DNA from: Prevotella sp.
GTDB lineage: Bacteria > Bacteroidota > Bacteroidia > Bacteroidales > Bacteroidaceae
NCBI GenBank assembly: GCA_017477435.1
Contig: JAFUVV010000017.1
Span: 1-40,625, forward strand
Length of the DNA: 40,625 nucleotides
Reading direction: 5' to 3'
This document shows positions 7,635 to 17,051 of the stretch, piece after piece (position 1 is the first letter of the stretch; each line of letters opens with the position of its first letter). A program made the translations under genes and the position numbers. Below the pieces are notes generated by a model. It was not told the DNA's origin. It ran no database searches and saw only the letters and a list, made by a program, of their open reading frames with translations.

Positions 7635-10523
7635 ATGAAAAAAATAAGATCTTCACTATTGATCTTGGCCGTGATGATGGGATTCTGCCTGTCGGTATCG
7701 GCCCAAGACAGCCGCAACCGTGTGACGTCGACCATCATTGCCGACGGACTCGCACAGCTTCCGGCAAAAGACCTTAACGTCTGCCAGCAGGTCATTGGCG
7801 AAATGGCAGCCACTGGCACAGAAGGCATGCAGATGCTCATCAGCTATCTCGCTCCGTCGGTACAGGCAAAGAACGCCAAATTCGAATATGCCATCGACGG
7901 CATCGTGAGCTACGTGTCCGAGAAGAATGATGCAGCCCTTACAGGTAATATCCGCAAGGCTCTGGCCGAAGGGATAGAAAAGCAGAGCGACTCGGTGAAC
8001 AAGGCTTTCCTGATGAGTCAGCTACAGAAGATAGCTACTCCTGCCGATGCTCCCTTGTTTGCAAAATATCTCGGCGATGCCACCCTTGGCGAACCCGCTC
8101 TCGCAGCAATCTCTACAATCGGCAATGCCGCCGTCGTGAAAGACCTTGTAGAGAAGGGTACTGCTCCGAAGGCAGCACTGGCCCATCTCGTAGGACAAGT
8201 GCCCGTGGCCGGAGTTGAAGGCACCCTCGCATCATGGGTCACAGGGGCCGACACGAAGACACTCGCCGCCATCTACAACGCTCTTGCCGCTTGTGGCACA
8301 GACAAATCTTTCTCCTTGCTCCACAACGCCGCTAAAGCTGTAGGCTTCAACGACGACCCGACAGGGGCAACAGATGCCTATCTGAAGTATCTCCACTCCA
8401 ACGTAGGCGACCTGAAACTGCTCGGAAAGGCAGCGAAGGAACTGATGAAGAGCAGTAACGGTGCCGTGAGAAACTCCGGACTGGAGATTATGGGCAAGTC
8501 GTTGGGATATGCCGATGGTATCGGAAACGACTATCTGCTCCTCCCCTCTACGAAACTGATGAAGGCGGTGCTGACGGCACTGAAAGATGGCGACCGCCAG
8601 TATCGGAACACTGCGCTGAGAATGCTCTGGGGCTCGACGTTGAACGACACTCAGAAGTCGGCTGCCACGGCAAGTGTGGCAAAGGCATTCTCAGGACTGA
8701 CAGACGATGCGAAGATTGACGTGGTACGCTGGTTGGGCAACATCCATGCCACCGACCAGATTGGTGTCGTGACCAAGCTGTTGAGCTCGCCTAACGACGA
8801 ACTGGCCGATGCAGCCATCACAGCCGCCGGACAGATTGGCGGCGACAAAGCACTCACCGCCCTCATATCACTTCTCGGCACTGGGAAAGCTGCTCAGGCA
8901 GTGAAAGCCCTGATGGCCTTCAACGGAAATATAAACGACGGCGTGATATCTGCCCTTGCTTCAACGAATGGCGATGTGCAGAATGCTGCACTCAAACTCG
9001 CAGCCGACCGTCATATCTATGCTGCATATCCAGCAGTGGTAGGTTTGCTCTCTCCTGGTGGAAAGACAAATCCCGTAGCCTACGAAGCACTGAAAGGCGT
9101 TGTCAAGGCTGAGAATTTCGAGGCTATGGCTTCGCTCTTGCAGGGTGGAAAGGCCGTTGGTCAGGAAACAGCATTGCAAGAGGCTGCAAAGGCTGCACTT
9201 CGCAATCTGCCAGCCGACGAGCAGTACAAGCTCATAACCGCACAGATGGCTACCACAGGCAACAAGTCGGCATTCTATCCTCTTCTTGCCCAAGCAGGCA
9301 CAAAAGCTGCCATCGACTATCTCGGCAATGCCTATAAGGAAGGAAATGCATCGGCGCTGGATGCACTCCTCACCGTGAACAACGACCAGGCCCTGCCGCT
9401 GCTCTTCGACATCGCAAAGAGCAATACAACGATGAAAGACCGTATCCTCCAGCGTTGTCTCACTCTGGTGAAGAACGCCCGGAAGAATCGTGGCGAGAAG
9501 TTTAATCTCTATGAGCAAGGTCTCGGACTTAATCCGTCGAGCTCTCTCACCGCCGACTATGTTGCTGCTTTGGCTGATATCAACAACCAGCCAGCCATGA
9601 ATCTCGCTGCTAAATACCTCGTTGGCAACGATGCTCCGGCCCTTGCTGCGGCTTCTACCGTGAAGAGCATCATAGCCAAGAACCCGTCGCTGCAAGGATG
9701 CGAAGGAGTGAAGGACATGCTCGTCAAGGCTCAAAGCATCTATGCAGCCAAGAAGGCATTGGGCGATGCCGATGCCGGATATGCTGTTGACGAGATTAAG
9801 GGACTTATCGAGAAGGTGGAGGAACAGGAGAAGAACACCGTCTCCGTGAATGCTCTTACGCCTGAGGAGAAGAAGCAAGGCTTCGAACTCCTGTTTGATG
9901 GAAAGAGTCTCGACAAGTGGTTTGGCAACAAGACCAACTATATTCCCGATAATGGTACAATCTATGTGAGTGCCGGATATGGCTCGGGTGGCAATCTTTA
10001 TACGAATAAGACCTACAGCGATTTCGTATATCGCTTCGAGTTCTGCTTCCTCGAGGAGGGTGTGAACAATGGTATTGGTATCCGCACCCGTGAAGGTGTC
10101 GACGCTGCCTACGAAGGAATGGAGATACAGGTGCTCGATCATGATGCGCCCATCTATGCCGGACTGCGCGAGTATCAGCAGCACGGATCGGTGTATGGTA
10201 TCATTGTTCCGAAGCATGTGAACTTCGGTCCTGTGGGCAAGTGGCACAGTGAAGAGATACGTGCCGTGGGTGATCACATCACTGTCACCGTTGATGGAGA
10301 CGTGATTCTCGACGGTAATATCCGTGAAGCCTGCCAGGGTCACAACGTTGCACCCGATGGCAGCAACCACAATCCATACACCATAGACCACAACAACCAT
10401 CCTGGTCTGTTCAACAAGGAAGGCAACATCAGCTTCTGCGGTCATGGCGAGGGTGTGCGCTTCCGCAATATCCGCATCCTTGACCTGAGCAAGCCTGTGA
10501 AGGGAAAGAAGGCGAAGAAGTGA
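7635..10523 (+). CDS. HEAT-repeat protein with C-terminal 3-keto-disaccharide hydrolase (DUF1080) domain
   Basis: 962 residues from ATG 7635, with a signal peptide ending near VSAQ (residues 1-24). Residues about 30-735 are Ala/Leu-rich helical repeats of HEAT/armadillo type with recurring A-A-x-x-x-x-G-x-x-G helix ends. From about 742 (KKQGFELLFDGKSLDKW) a concanavalin-like DUF1080 domain runs to the end, including GIGIRTREG and YEGMEIQVLD. Family members hydrolyse 3-keto-glycosides or bind carbohydrate. The HEAT array may be a docking scaffold. It follows the exported Gfo/Idh oxidoreductase by 118 bp, so oxidation followed by hydrolysis of a glycoside in the periplasm is the best inference. 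An upstream in-frame TTG (7566) lacks a signal peptide start and is rejected. Confidence 0.85.
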   Translation: MKKIRSSLLILAVMMGFCLSVSAQDSRNRVTSTIIADGLAQLPAKDLNVCQQVIGEMAATGTEGMQMLISYLAPSVQAKNAKFEYAIDGIVSYVSEKNDAALTGNIRKALAEGIEKQSDSVNKAFLMSQLQKIATPADAPLFAKYLGDATLGEPALAAISTIGNAAVVKDLVEKGTAPKAALAHLVGQVPVAGVEGTLASWVTGADTKTLAAIYNALAACGTDKSFSLLHNAAKAVGFNDDPTGATDAYLKYLHSNVGDLKLLGKAAKELMKSSNGAVRNSGLEIMGKSLGYADGIGNDYLLLPSTKLMKAVLTALKDGDRQYRNTALRMLWGSTLNDTQKSAATASVAKAFSGLTDDAKIDVVRWLGNIHATDQIGVVTKLLSSPNDELADAAITAAGQIGGDKALTALISLLGTGKAAQAVKALMAFNGNINDGVISALASTNGDVQNAALKLAADRHIYAAYPAVVGLLSPGGKTNPVAYEALKGVVKAENFEAMASLLQGGKAVGQETALQEAAKAALRNLPADEQYKLITAQMATTGNKSAFYPLLAQAGTKAAIDYLGNAYKEGNASALDALLTVNNDQALPLLFDIAKSNTTMKDRILQRCLTLVKNARKNRGEKFNLYEQGLGLNPSSSLTADYVAALADINNQPAMNLAAKYLVGNDAPALAAASTVKSIIAKNPSLQGCEGVKDMLVKAQSIYAAKKALGDADAGYAVDEIKGLIEKVEEQEKNTVSVNALTPEEKKQGFELLFDGKSLDKWFGNKTNYIPDNGTIYVSAGYGSGGNLYTNKTYSDFVYRFEFCFLEEGVNNGIGIRTREGVDAAYEGMEIQVLDHDAPIYAGLREYQQHGSVYGIIVPKHVNFGPVGKWHSEEIRAVGDHITVTVDGDVILDGNIREACQGHNVAPDGSNHNPYTIDHNNHPGLFNKEGNISFCGHGEGVRFRNIRILDLSKPVKGKKAKK

Positions 10524-10546
10524 GGAAGGGTAAAAGATAGAAAAGT

Positions 10547-10583
10547 GACTCCCTGCGGTTATGCTGCAGGGAGTCCTTTTTTT
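10547..10583 (+). terminator. Rho-independent terminator
   Basis: GACTCCCTGC (10547-10556) pairs perfectly with GCAGGGAGTC (10566-10575) over a 9-nt loop, followed by seven T residues. It ends the Gfo/Idh-DUF1080 unit. Confidence 0.9.
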
Positions 10584-10641
10584 AGATAGATGCTATAGGG
10601 GGGATAGATGCTATAGATTTTATAGATGGTATAGGGGGATA
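10583..10641. repeat. GATAGATGCTATA-type minisatellite
   Basis: Degenerate repeats of GATAGATGCTATAG with G-runs fill the gap between the terminator and the end of the convergent GH76 gene. A related tract lies at about 21828-21870 after the thioesterase gene. Confidence 0.6.
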
Positions 10642-10668
10642 GGGATTGTGTTGAGATAGGGGTGGGGG

Positions 10669-12864
10669 TTATTTTTTCATCTCGTTGATGATTATCTGTA
10701 TGTCGGCTGTGGAGATTTTGCCGTCGGCGTTGAGGTCGTAGGCTGGGTTTTGTTCTTCCTGCGGTCGTTTCATTTCGTTGATGATGATTTGTATGTCGGC
10801 TGTGGATACTTTCCCGTCGCCGTTGAGGTCGTAGGGGAGTGTTGCGGGGCTTGTGCTGAAGGTGAATGAGTCGACTGCAAAGGAGAGTTTGTCGCCAGTG
10901 GGCGAGATGAAGACGAGGAAGATGTTTTTTTGTCCGCTGGTGGGTGTGATGTCGGCTTTTATCTGTGAGTAGGTTGTCTCCTGTTCTTCTCCTGTGGTGG
11001 GTGATGCGATGTCGAGGGTTGCGATGAGTTGTCCGTCGATGCTGTCGGTGTGTATTTCGATTTTGCCTTCTTTTCCTTCGATGGGCGATGGGAGGATGTT
11101 TATTGTTATCGATCGTGCGATGTCGGTTCCGAAGTCGATGTTGCAGTATTCTGCGTGGTCGCCTGTGATTGCCTGGTATGAATAGCATGTCACTCCTGTT
11201 CCGCTTTGTGAGAGGAATGCTTCGTCGCGGTCGACGCTCATGCCTTGGTGTCGGTCGAATTCTTCGGCTTCGATGGGTTGGTAAGCTGACCGAATGGTTT
11301 GGTGCATGGGATAGTTGACTGCTGCCGAGACGGCTGTGGAGCATCCGAAGGGTTGGTTGTCGTAGCGTGTTTTGTTTTCGAAGAGTCCGTTTTCGGCTGA
11401 TTTAGTGAGCCATGCCGAGTGTGCGTAGTGTTTTGAGTTTGAGTTGCTGTAGGCGTGCATTGCGTTTTTGAGCAGCCATTCGTGTCGTTGTGACTTTGCG
11501 AGGTCGGTTACGTAGCGTCGTACGTATCTCATGAGTATTCCTTTGAATCCGCATCGATCGCCTTCTACTTCTTGGCATGCTTTCACTATTCCGTAGGTGT
11601 TGCACAGTTCGCTGACTGTGCGGTTCATGATGAGGTCGGCGTGTTTTTTGTATTTTTCGGTTTTGTAGTGGTCGTAGAGCAGTACTGCTGCTCCGAGCAT
11701 TGTGCCTTGGTTGTAGGTCGACACCCAGTAGTTTCCTATTGTGAATTTTCCTGTCGATGTGTCCCATGATCCTGAGTCGTAGACTTGTCCTGTTGAGGCG
11801 TTGAAGAGTATTTCGCTTTGTTTGTCGTAGAGCGATCGTGCTTTTTCGTAGTAGCTTTCGTCGCCTGTTGCCATTGCTATGTAGCATGCGGCGATGATGG
11901 TGGGGCAGTTGATGCACGAGTTTGATCCGTTTTTTGTGTCGTCGGACTCTTTCCACCGCATTGTGCCCCACTGTTGTATGGCTCGGTTGTAGATGATGTC
12001 GAAATTGTTTTTGGCTATTCTTGTGTATCTTTTTGTACCTGTGAGCATTCCTGCTCTGCTGACGGCGAGTACCATCCACATCACGTCGTCGTTGAATTCA
12101 TGGCCGTACCATTTGTAGTCGTCGGTGTAGACGAGTTTGTTCCATGTTGTCCCGACGTATCTGGCGAAGTAGTCGTAGAGGTATTTGAATGTGTCGATGT
12201 ATGTTCTGTTTCCTGTTGTCTCGTATGCGTCGAGCAGTGTTTCCATCATCTCGGCGTCGCCCCATCCTCCTCCGTTGCCCATTGTGGCGGTTGTTTCTGT
12301 GCGCATGTTGAGGAACTTTGTGAGCCATCCGTCGGCCATTTCTGCCTGCATGGCTCGCGTGAAGGTGGTTTTAGGTGTTGTGGGGATGAGTGTCCAGGTG
12401 TATGGTGTAGTCGACAGCATTGTTGTGCTTCCGTCGGTGGTGGCTTTGGCGGATAGGTAGAAGTTGGCTGTGTCGGCAGGCATGTAGATGAGGTAGTCTG
12501 TGGTGCTGCCTTCTGCCTGGACGATGTTCCACGTCGTGCGGCTCACCGATCCTGCGCCGAGGGTTCTTGCGGCGATGTTTTCTTTCAGTACTCCTGCGCG
12601 TCCGATGCAGGTCCCGGTGTACACGTTCTTGAGCTGGAATCCTCCGTCGTCGGTGGCTACGGCTTCCCATTGCTGCGACGGGACGTCGGTCTCTGTCCAC
12701 ACGACGACGTCGATGCCGTTGCCGAATGTAGAGTTGCTCACCATCAGCGACTTGCCCGTGCCGTCGGAGAGGGCTATCTTGTAGACGTTGCCACTTTCGA
12801 CAGCGGCCGACATACCGACCGTCGCCGTGAGGGACAATAGTAGGGAAATGATATTACGTTTCAT
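10669..12864 (-). CDS. GH76 mannanase-like protein with ricin-type, CBM6-like and dockerin-like modules
   Basis: 731 residues with a signal peptide (1-20). Residues about 25-162 resemble a ricin-type beta-trefoil with repeated QxW-like elements (QQWEAVA, WNIVQ). Residues about 170-500 are a GH76 (alpha/alpha)6 domain with the Asp-Asp pair at 259-260 (FNDDVMWM), the family's catalytic signature; the family cleaves alpha-1,6-mannan. A CBM6-like module (about 528-670, starting IEAEEFD) follows. The C-terminus has two EF-hand/dockerin-like repeats (679-698 and 710-729, DLNxDGKxSTADIQ). It stands alone without SusC/D genes and is divergent from ffh. Secreted fungal or plant mannan breakdown is likely. 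Confidence 0.87.
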   Translation of the reverse strand: MKRNIISLLLSLTATVGMSAAVESGNVYKIALSDGTGKSLMVSNSTFGNGIDVVVWTETDVPSQQWEAVATDDGGFQLKNVYTGTCIGRAGVLKENIAARTLGAGSVSRTTWNIVQAEGSTTDYLIYMPADTANFYLSAKATTDGSTTMLSTTPYTWTLIPTTPKTTFTRAMQAEMADGWLTKFLNMRTETTATMGNGGGWGDAEMMETLLDAYETTGNRTYIDTFKYLYDYFARYVGTTWNKLVYTDDYKWYGHEFNDDVMWMVLAVSRAGMLTGTKRYTRIAKNNFDIIYNRAIQQWGTMRWKESDDTKNGSNSCINCPTIIAACYIAMATGDESYYEKARSLYDKQSEILFNASTGQVYDSGSWDTSTGKFTIGNYWVSTYNQGTMLGAAVLLYDHYKTEKYKKHADLIMNRTVSELCNTYGIVKACQEVEGDRCGFKGILMRYVRRYVTDLAKSQRHEWLLKNAMHAYSNSNSKHYAHSAWLTKSAENGLFENKTRYDNQPFGCSTAVSAAVNYPMHQTIRSAYQPIEAEEFDRHQGMSVDRDEAFLSQSGTGVTCYSYQAITGDHAEYCNIDFGTDIARSITINILPSPIEGKEGKIEIHTDSIDGQLIATLDIASPTTGEEQETTYSQIKADITPTSGQKNIFLVFISPTGDKLSFAVDSFTFSTSPATLPYDLNGDGKVSTADIQIIINEMKRPQEEQNPAYDLNADGKISTADIQIIINEMKK

Positions 12865-12919
12865 CGTTTTAGGTTTTGTTGAGTCTTGTTCTTGAGTTCA
12901 GATTGTCTGTACTCGCCTG

Positions 12920-12950
12920 CAAAAATACAAATTATCGTCAACCTGACAAA
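12920..12950 (-). promoter_or_regulatory. Promoter of the GH76 gene
   Basis: On the minus strand, TTTG (12950-12947), a 19-bp spacer, and TATTTTTG (12927-12920). Predicted transcription starts near 12913, giving a leader of about 50 nt before the ATG at 12864. Confidence 0.75.
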
Positions 12951-12984
12951 ATAGTTGAGATGTATTTTCGTTTTGCTTGTCTCC

Positions 12985-13072
12985 AGTACATGAACGTTGT
13001 ACTCTCAGTACAAGGCCCATGTACTGTGAGTACAAAGGTCATGTACTCGGCGTACAAGGCCCATGTACTGCG
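12985..13072. repeat. GTAC block B: four tandem 22-bp palindromic units
   Basis: Units begin at 12985, 13007, 13029 and 13051, each of the form (A/C)GTAC-N9-GTACT plus a 3-bp spacer. The block lies between the divergent GH76 and ffh genes, upstream of both promoters. Confidence 0.95.
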
Positions 13073-13189
13073 GTTGGAATGCAAGACCATCGGTTTTTAT
13101 CTTGTCCTCTGGTTGTTTTTCGCCAGCTTTACATCGTTGCCTTCTGTGAAGTCAGGAAGCGACTCGGCATAAAAAATAAATAGATTTAT

Positions 13190-13220
13190 TTTGTTCTGCA
13201 CTCGGTTTTCACTAACTTTG
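13190..13220 (+). promoter_or_regulatory. Promoter of the ffh operon
   Basis: TTTG (13190-13193), a 19-bp spacer, and TAACTTTG (13213-13220). The leader to the ffh ATG is about 30 nt. It belongs to the ATTTATTTTGT...CTC promoter group. Confidence 0.85.
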
Positions 13221-13257
13221 CACCTTGATAAATATAATAAGGTAGAAACGTAGAAAA

Positions 13258-14592
13258 ATGTTTGAAAATTTAAGTGACAGGCTTGAACGCTCTTTTAAGA
13301 TACTGAAGGGCGAAGGCAAGATAACCGAGATAAATATAGCGGAGACACTGAAGGACGTCCGCCGTGCACTGCTTGATGCCGACGTGAACTACAAGGTGGC
13401 CAAGCAGTTCACCGACACCGTGAAGCAGAAGGCATTGGGCATGAATGTGCTCACTGCGGTGAAGCCCGGGCAGATGATGGTGAAGATCGTGCACGACGAG
13501 CTTGCCGAGCTCATGGGAGGCGAAGCAGCAGAGCTTCGTCTCGAGAACAAACCCGCCGTCATCCTGATGTCGGGACTGCAGGGCTCGGGTAAGACGACGT
13601 TCAGCGGCAAGCTTGCCAACATGCTCCGCAGCCGCAAGAACCGCCGTCCGCTGCTCGTGGCGTGCGACGTCTATCGCCCTGCTGCCATCGAACAGCTGAA
13701 GGTCGTGGGCGAGCAGATAGGAGTGCCGGTTTATTCAGAGGACGGCAACAAGAACGTTGTCGAGATAGCGCAGAACGCCCTCCGCGAGGCAAAGGCACGG
13801 TCGTACGACACCGTCATCGTCGACACTGCAGGCCGTCTGGCCGTCGACGAGCAGATGATGGACGAGATAGCCCGCCTGAAAGCCGCCATCAACCCCGACG
13901 AGACGCTCTTCGTGGTCGACTCGATGACCGGTCAGGACGCCGTGAACACCGCAAAGGAATTCAACGACCGCCTCGACTTCGACGGCGTGGTGCTCACAAA
14001 GCTCGACGGTGACACACGCGGCGGTGCAGCACTGTCGATACGCACAGTGGTCACAAAGCCGATAAAATTTGTCGGTACAGGCGAGAAGATGGAAGCCATC
14101 GACGTGTTCCACCCCTCGCGAATGGCCGACCGTATACTCGGAATGGGCGACATCGTGTCGCTCGTGGAACGCGCACAGCAGCAGTATGACGAAGAAGAGG
14201 CACGGCGGCTGCAGAAGAAAATACAGAAGAACAAGTTCGGCTTCGACGACTTCCTCTCGCAGATTCACCAGATAAAGAAGATGGGCAACCTGAAAGACCT
14301 CGCTTCGATGATACCCGGAGTTGGAAAAGCCATCAAAGACGTCGATATCGACGACGATGCCTTCAAGAGCATCGAAGCCATCATACAGAGCATGACACCC
14401 AAAGAGCGCTCCAACCCAGAGATACTCAACACCAGCCGCCGACAGCGCATCGCACGCGGGTCGGGAACAAACATACAGGAAGTGAACCGACTCATAAAGC
14501 AGTTCGACCAGATGCGCAAGATGATGAAGATGATGACCGGCGGAGGAGCACAGCAGATGATGAAGAACATGCGGGGAATGAGGAGAAACTAA
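13258..14592 (+). CDS. ffh: Signal recognition particle protein (SRP54 homologue)
   Basis: The GTPase that binds 4.5S RNA and signal peptides and hands nascent membrane proteins to FtsY. The 444-residue length is typical. Order: N-domain helices (1-90), G domain with GLQGSGKTT (106-114), DTAGR and TKLDGD, then the methionine-rich M domain from about 325 ending in a cluster of Met (MMKMMTGG...). It is the first gene after a strong promoter, with folD 14 bp downstream. Confidence 0.97.
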   Translation: MFENLSDRLERSFKILKGEGKITEINIAETLKDVRRALLDADVNYKVAKQFTDTVKQKALGMNVLTAVKPGQMMVKIVHDELAELMGGEAAELRLENKPAVILMSGLQGSGKTTFSGKLANMLRSRKNRRPLLVACDVYRPAAIEQLKVVGEQIGVPVYSEDGNKNVVEIAQNALREAKARSYDTVIVDTAGRLAVDEQMMDEIARLKAAINPDETLFVVDSMTGQDAVNTAKEFNDRLDFDGVVLTKLDGDTRGGAALSIRTVVTKPIKFVGTGEKMEAIDVFHPSRMADRILGMGDIVSLVERAQQQYDEEEARRLQKKIQKNKFGFDDFLSQIHQIKKMGNLKDLASMIPGVGKAIKDVDIDDDAFKSIEAIIQSMTPKERSNPEILNTSRRQRIARGSGTNIQEVNRLIKQFDQMRKMMKMMTGGGAQQMMKNMRGMRRN

Positions 14593-14606
14593 CAATAGAC
14601 AACAAC

Positions 14607-15482
14607 ATGAAGCTGATAGACGGAAAACAGACGGCGGCAGAGATAAAAGCCGAGATCGCCCGCGAAGTGGAGCAGATGGTCAGCCAAGGACGGAAACGCC
14701 CACATCTGGCAGCAGTACTCGTAGGACACGACGGCGGCAGTGAGACCTACGTGAAGAACAAAGTGCTGGCATGCGAACAGTGTGGATTCAAATCCACACT
14801 CATACGCTTCGAAGACAACGTCAGCGAGGCAGAACTCCTCGAGTGCGTCGACAGCCTGAACCGCAACGGCGACGTCGACGGATTCATCGTTCAGCTGCCA
14901 CTGCCACGCCACATCGACGAGCAAAAGATAATCGAGGCAATCGACTACCGCAAAGACGTCGACGGATTCCATCCCGTCAACGTCGGACGCATGGCAATCG
15001 GACTGCCGTGCTTCGTAAGTGCCACACCACTCGGAATCATCACCCTCCTCGAACGCTACCATATTGAGACATCGGGCAAGAAATGCGTAGTGATAGGACG
15101 ATCGAACATCGTAGGGAAACCCATGGCACAACTGATGATGCAGAAACAATATGGCGATGCAACGGTCACCGTGTGCCACTCCCACACGAAAGACATCGCC
15201 TCCGAATGCCGTCAGGCCGACATCATCGTCGCAGCCATAGGCAGCCCAGGATTCGTAAAAGCCGACATGGTGAAAGAAGGCGCAGTGGTGATCGACGTAG
15301 GCACAACACGCGTCGCCGACCCGACACGCAAGAGCGGATACCGACTCTCAGGAGACGTCGACTTCGAAAACGTTGCACCCAAGTGCAGCTACATCACCCC
15401 CGTGCCAGGAGGAGTAGGGCCGATGACCATCTGCTCGCTGATGAAGAACACCCTCAAAGCCGCAAAGCAAGAACTGAGGTAA
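14607..15482 (+). CDS. folD: Bifunctional methylenetetrahydrofolate dehydrogenase/cyclohydrolase
   Basis: Interconverts 5,10-methylene-, methenyl- and 10-formyl-tetrahydrofolate in the cytoplasm, supplying one-carbon units. 291 residues. YVKNK (48-52) carries the catalytic Tyr/Lys; [14 protein letters not shown] and the Rossmann-type GRSNIVGKP follow, and [10 protein letters not shown] closes the family pattern. It is 14 bp behind ffh and probably cotranscribed with it. Confidence 0.97.
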   Translation: MKLIDGKQTAAEIKAEIAREVEQMVSQGRKRPHLAAVLVGHDGGSETYVKNKVLACEQCGFKSTLIRFEDNVSEAELLECVDSLNRNGDVDGFIVQLPLPRHIDEQKIIEAIDYRKDVDGFHPVNVGRMAIGLPCFVSATPLGIITLLERYHIETSGKKCVVIGRSNIVGKPMAQLMMQKQYGDATVTVCHSHTKDIASECRQADIIVAAIGSPGFVKADMVKEGAVVIDVGTTRVADPTRKSGYRLSGDVDFENVAPKCSYITPVPGGVGPMTICSLMKNTLKAAKQELR

Positions 15483-15522
15483 CAAGCACCACCCACCACC
15501 CATCAACCAGCACCCACCACAC

Positions 15523-15702
15523 GTGACAGCAAACGAATACTACGAACTCGGCAACCGCTACCGGAAAGAAGGCAACTGGCAGATGGCAATAAACAACTAC
15601 CTCGAAGCCATCGCCCTCGACCCGCAGTCGCCAGCCGTCGAGGCAAAGCAGATGCTCGACGATATACTGAATTTCTATAACAAGGATTGCTATAATCCTT
15701 AG
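15523..15702 (+). CDS. Small TPR protein of the oxidoreductase operon
   Basis: A 59-residue frame from GTG 15523 to TAG 15702, below the size normally tabulated. It holds one tetratricopeptide unit (YYELGNRYRKEGNWQMAINN, ending in ALDP) and a short helical tail. It sits 40 bp after folD and 22 bp before the ferredoxin-like subunit gene, so it looks like the first gene of the kor cluster. One TPR could serve as an assembly or docking factor for the oxidoreductase; that is an inference from position. Start choice: no in-frame ATG comes before the TPR. Confidence 0.75.
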   Translation: MTANEYYELGNRYRKEGNWQMAINNYLEAIALDPQSPAVEAKQMLDDILNFYNKDCYNP

Positions 15703-15724
15703 TAACAAATAAAAGCAAAACATT

Positions 15725-15958
15725 ATGAGCAAGATTAAAGGTGCAATAGTAGTCGACACCAATCGCTGCAAAGGATGCCAATTGTGCATCGTCGCATGCC
15801 CGAAAGATGTCATTGCCCTTGCACAGAAAAAAGTCAACGTACACGGCTATCCCTACGTGGAGGCAGTGCGTCCCGACGATTGCATCGGGTGTGCATCATG
15901 CGGCATAGTGTGCCCCGACGGATGTATAACAGTGTACAAAAAGAAAATGGAGGCTTAA
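15725..15958 (+). CDS. korD: 2-oxoacid:ferredoxin oxidoreductase, delta (4Fe-4S) subunit
   Basis: 77 residues with two cysteine clusters, CKGCQLCIVACPK and CIGCASCGIVCPDGC, each a CxxCxxCxxxCP-type motif binding a [4Fe-4S] cluster. It passes electrons from the TPP-bearing subunits to ferredoxin. It lies 4 bp upstream of the alpha subunit gene. Confidence 0.92.
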   Translation: MSKIKGAIVVDTNRCKGCQLCIVACPKDVIALAQKKVNVHGYPYVEAVRPDDCIGCASCGIVCPDGCITVYKKKMEA

Positions 15959-15962
15959 CGTT

Positions 15963-17051
15963 ATGGCAGAAGAAAGAGAAGTTGTACTGATGAAAGGCAA
16001 TGAGGCCATAGCCCATGCCGCCATCCGATGCGGCTGCGACGGATACTTTGGTTATCCCATCACGCCGCAAAGTGAAGTGATAGAGACGCTTGCGGCACTG
16101 AAACCCTGGGAAACAACAGGCATGGTCGTGCTTCAGGCAGAAAGTGAAGTGGCATCCGTCAATATGCTCTATGGCGGCGCAGGCTCCGGAAAACGAGTGA
16201 TGACATCGTCGTCGTCGCCAGGAGTAGCACTCATGCAGGAAGGCATAGCATACATGGCCGGTGCCGAAATACCAGGAGTGATCGTTAACGTACAGCGTGG
16301 AGGTCCAGGCCTCGGTACCATCCAGCCATCGCAAAGCGACTACTTCCAGGCCACCCGCGGAGGAGGAAACGGCGACTACTACGTCATCGTGCTCGCCCCG
16401 AACAGCGTGCAGGAGATGGCAGACTTCGTCGACCTCGCCTTCACACTCGCCTTCAAATACCGCAATCCGGCAATGATACTCTCAGATGGAGTTATTGGGC
16501 AGATGATGGAGAAAGTCGTACTTCCTCCCTTCAAACCACGCCGAACAGAAGAGGAAGTCATTCGCGAATGCCCCTGGGCTGCTACAGGACGCACGAAGGA
16601 CCGCCGTCCGAACATAATGACATCGCTCGAACTGAAACCCGAAGTGATGGAAGAGCGCAACCTGAAGCTGCAGGAGAAGTATGAGACTATCCGACAAAAC
16701 GAAGTCAGATATGAGACCATCGGCCTCGACGACGACTCAGAGTTTATGATTGTGGCCTTTGGCAGCGCCGCAAGAGTGGCTGAAAAGGCGGTAGAGCTGG
16801 CTCGCGAAGAAGGAATGAAAGTGGGACTCTTCCGTCCTATCACACTATGGCCGTTCCCCTCGAAACAAATACTGGAGGCATCAAAGGGAAAGAAAGGCAT
16901 ACTCGTGGCAGAAATAAATGCTGGACAGATGATTGAAGATGTGCGGCTGGCAGTGAACGGCACCGTGCCCGTGGAGCACTTCGGACGCCTCGGAGGCATC
17001 GTACCGGAGCCGGAAGAAATCGTTAACGCAATAAAGGAGAAACTCGTATGA
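15963..17051 (+). CDS. korA: 2-oxoacid:ferredoxin oxidoreductase, alpha subunit (VorB/KorA type)
   Basis: 362 residues with the pyruvate:ferredoxin oxidoreductase domain I and II pattern: GNEAIAHAAIRCGCDGYFGYPITPQSE-like start (kept short here as GYPITPQSE near 36-44), TSSSSPG near 81-87 and GPGLGT near 115. The enzyme oxidatively decarboxylates a 2-oxo acid to an acyl-CoA and reduces ferredoxin. The family is often annotated VorB (2-oxoisovalerate), but 2-oxoglutarate is equally possible from sequence alone. Its stop codon overlaps the next start (ATGA). Confidence 0.9.
   Translation: MAEEREVVLMKGNEAIAHAAIRCGCDGYFGYPITPQSEVIETLAALKPWETTGMVVLQAESEVASVNMLYGGAGSGKRVMTSSSSPGVALMQEGIAYMAGAEIPGVIVNVQRGGPGLGTIQPSQSDYFQATRGGGNGDYYVIVLAPNSVQEMADFVDLAFTLAFKYRNPAMILSDGVIGQMMEKVVLPPFKPRRTEEEVIRECPWAATGRTKDRRPNIMTSLELKPEVMEERNLKLQEKYETIRQNEVRYETIGLDDDSEFMIVAFGSAARVAEKAVELAREEGMKVGLFRPITLWPFPSKQILEASKGKKGILVAEINAGQMIEDVRLAVNGTVPVEHFGRLGGIVPEPEEIVNAIKEKLV

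Noticed and set aside
8961-10445. 494-codon open frame antisense to the HEAT/DUF1080 gene, and 6224-7510 antisense to the Gfo/Idh gene
   Set aside because: Both are shadows of well-supported genes with signal peptides and known domains.
12876-13183. Open frames crossing the GTAC blocks (also near 5408-5893, 20732-21049 and 25658-26004)
   Set aside because: The apparent peptides (YKAHVL, STKAMYS and similar) are translations of the palindromic repeat in several frames. Composition follows the DNA repeat and no start context is present.
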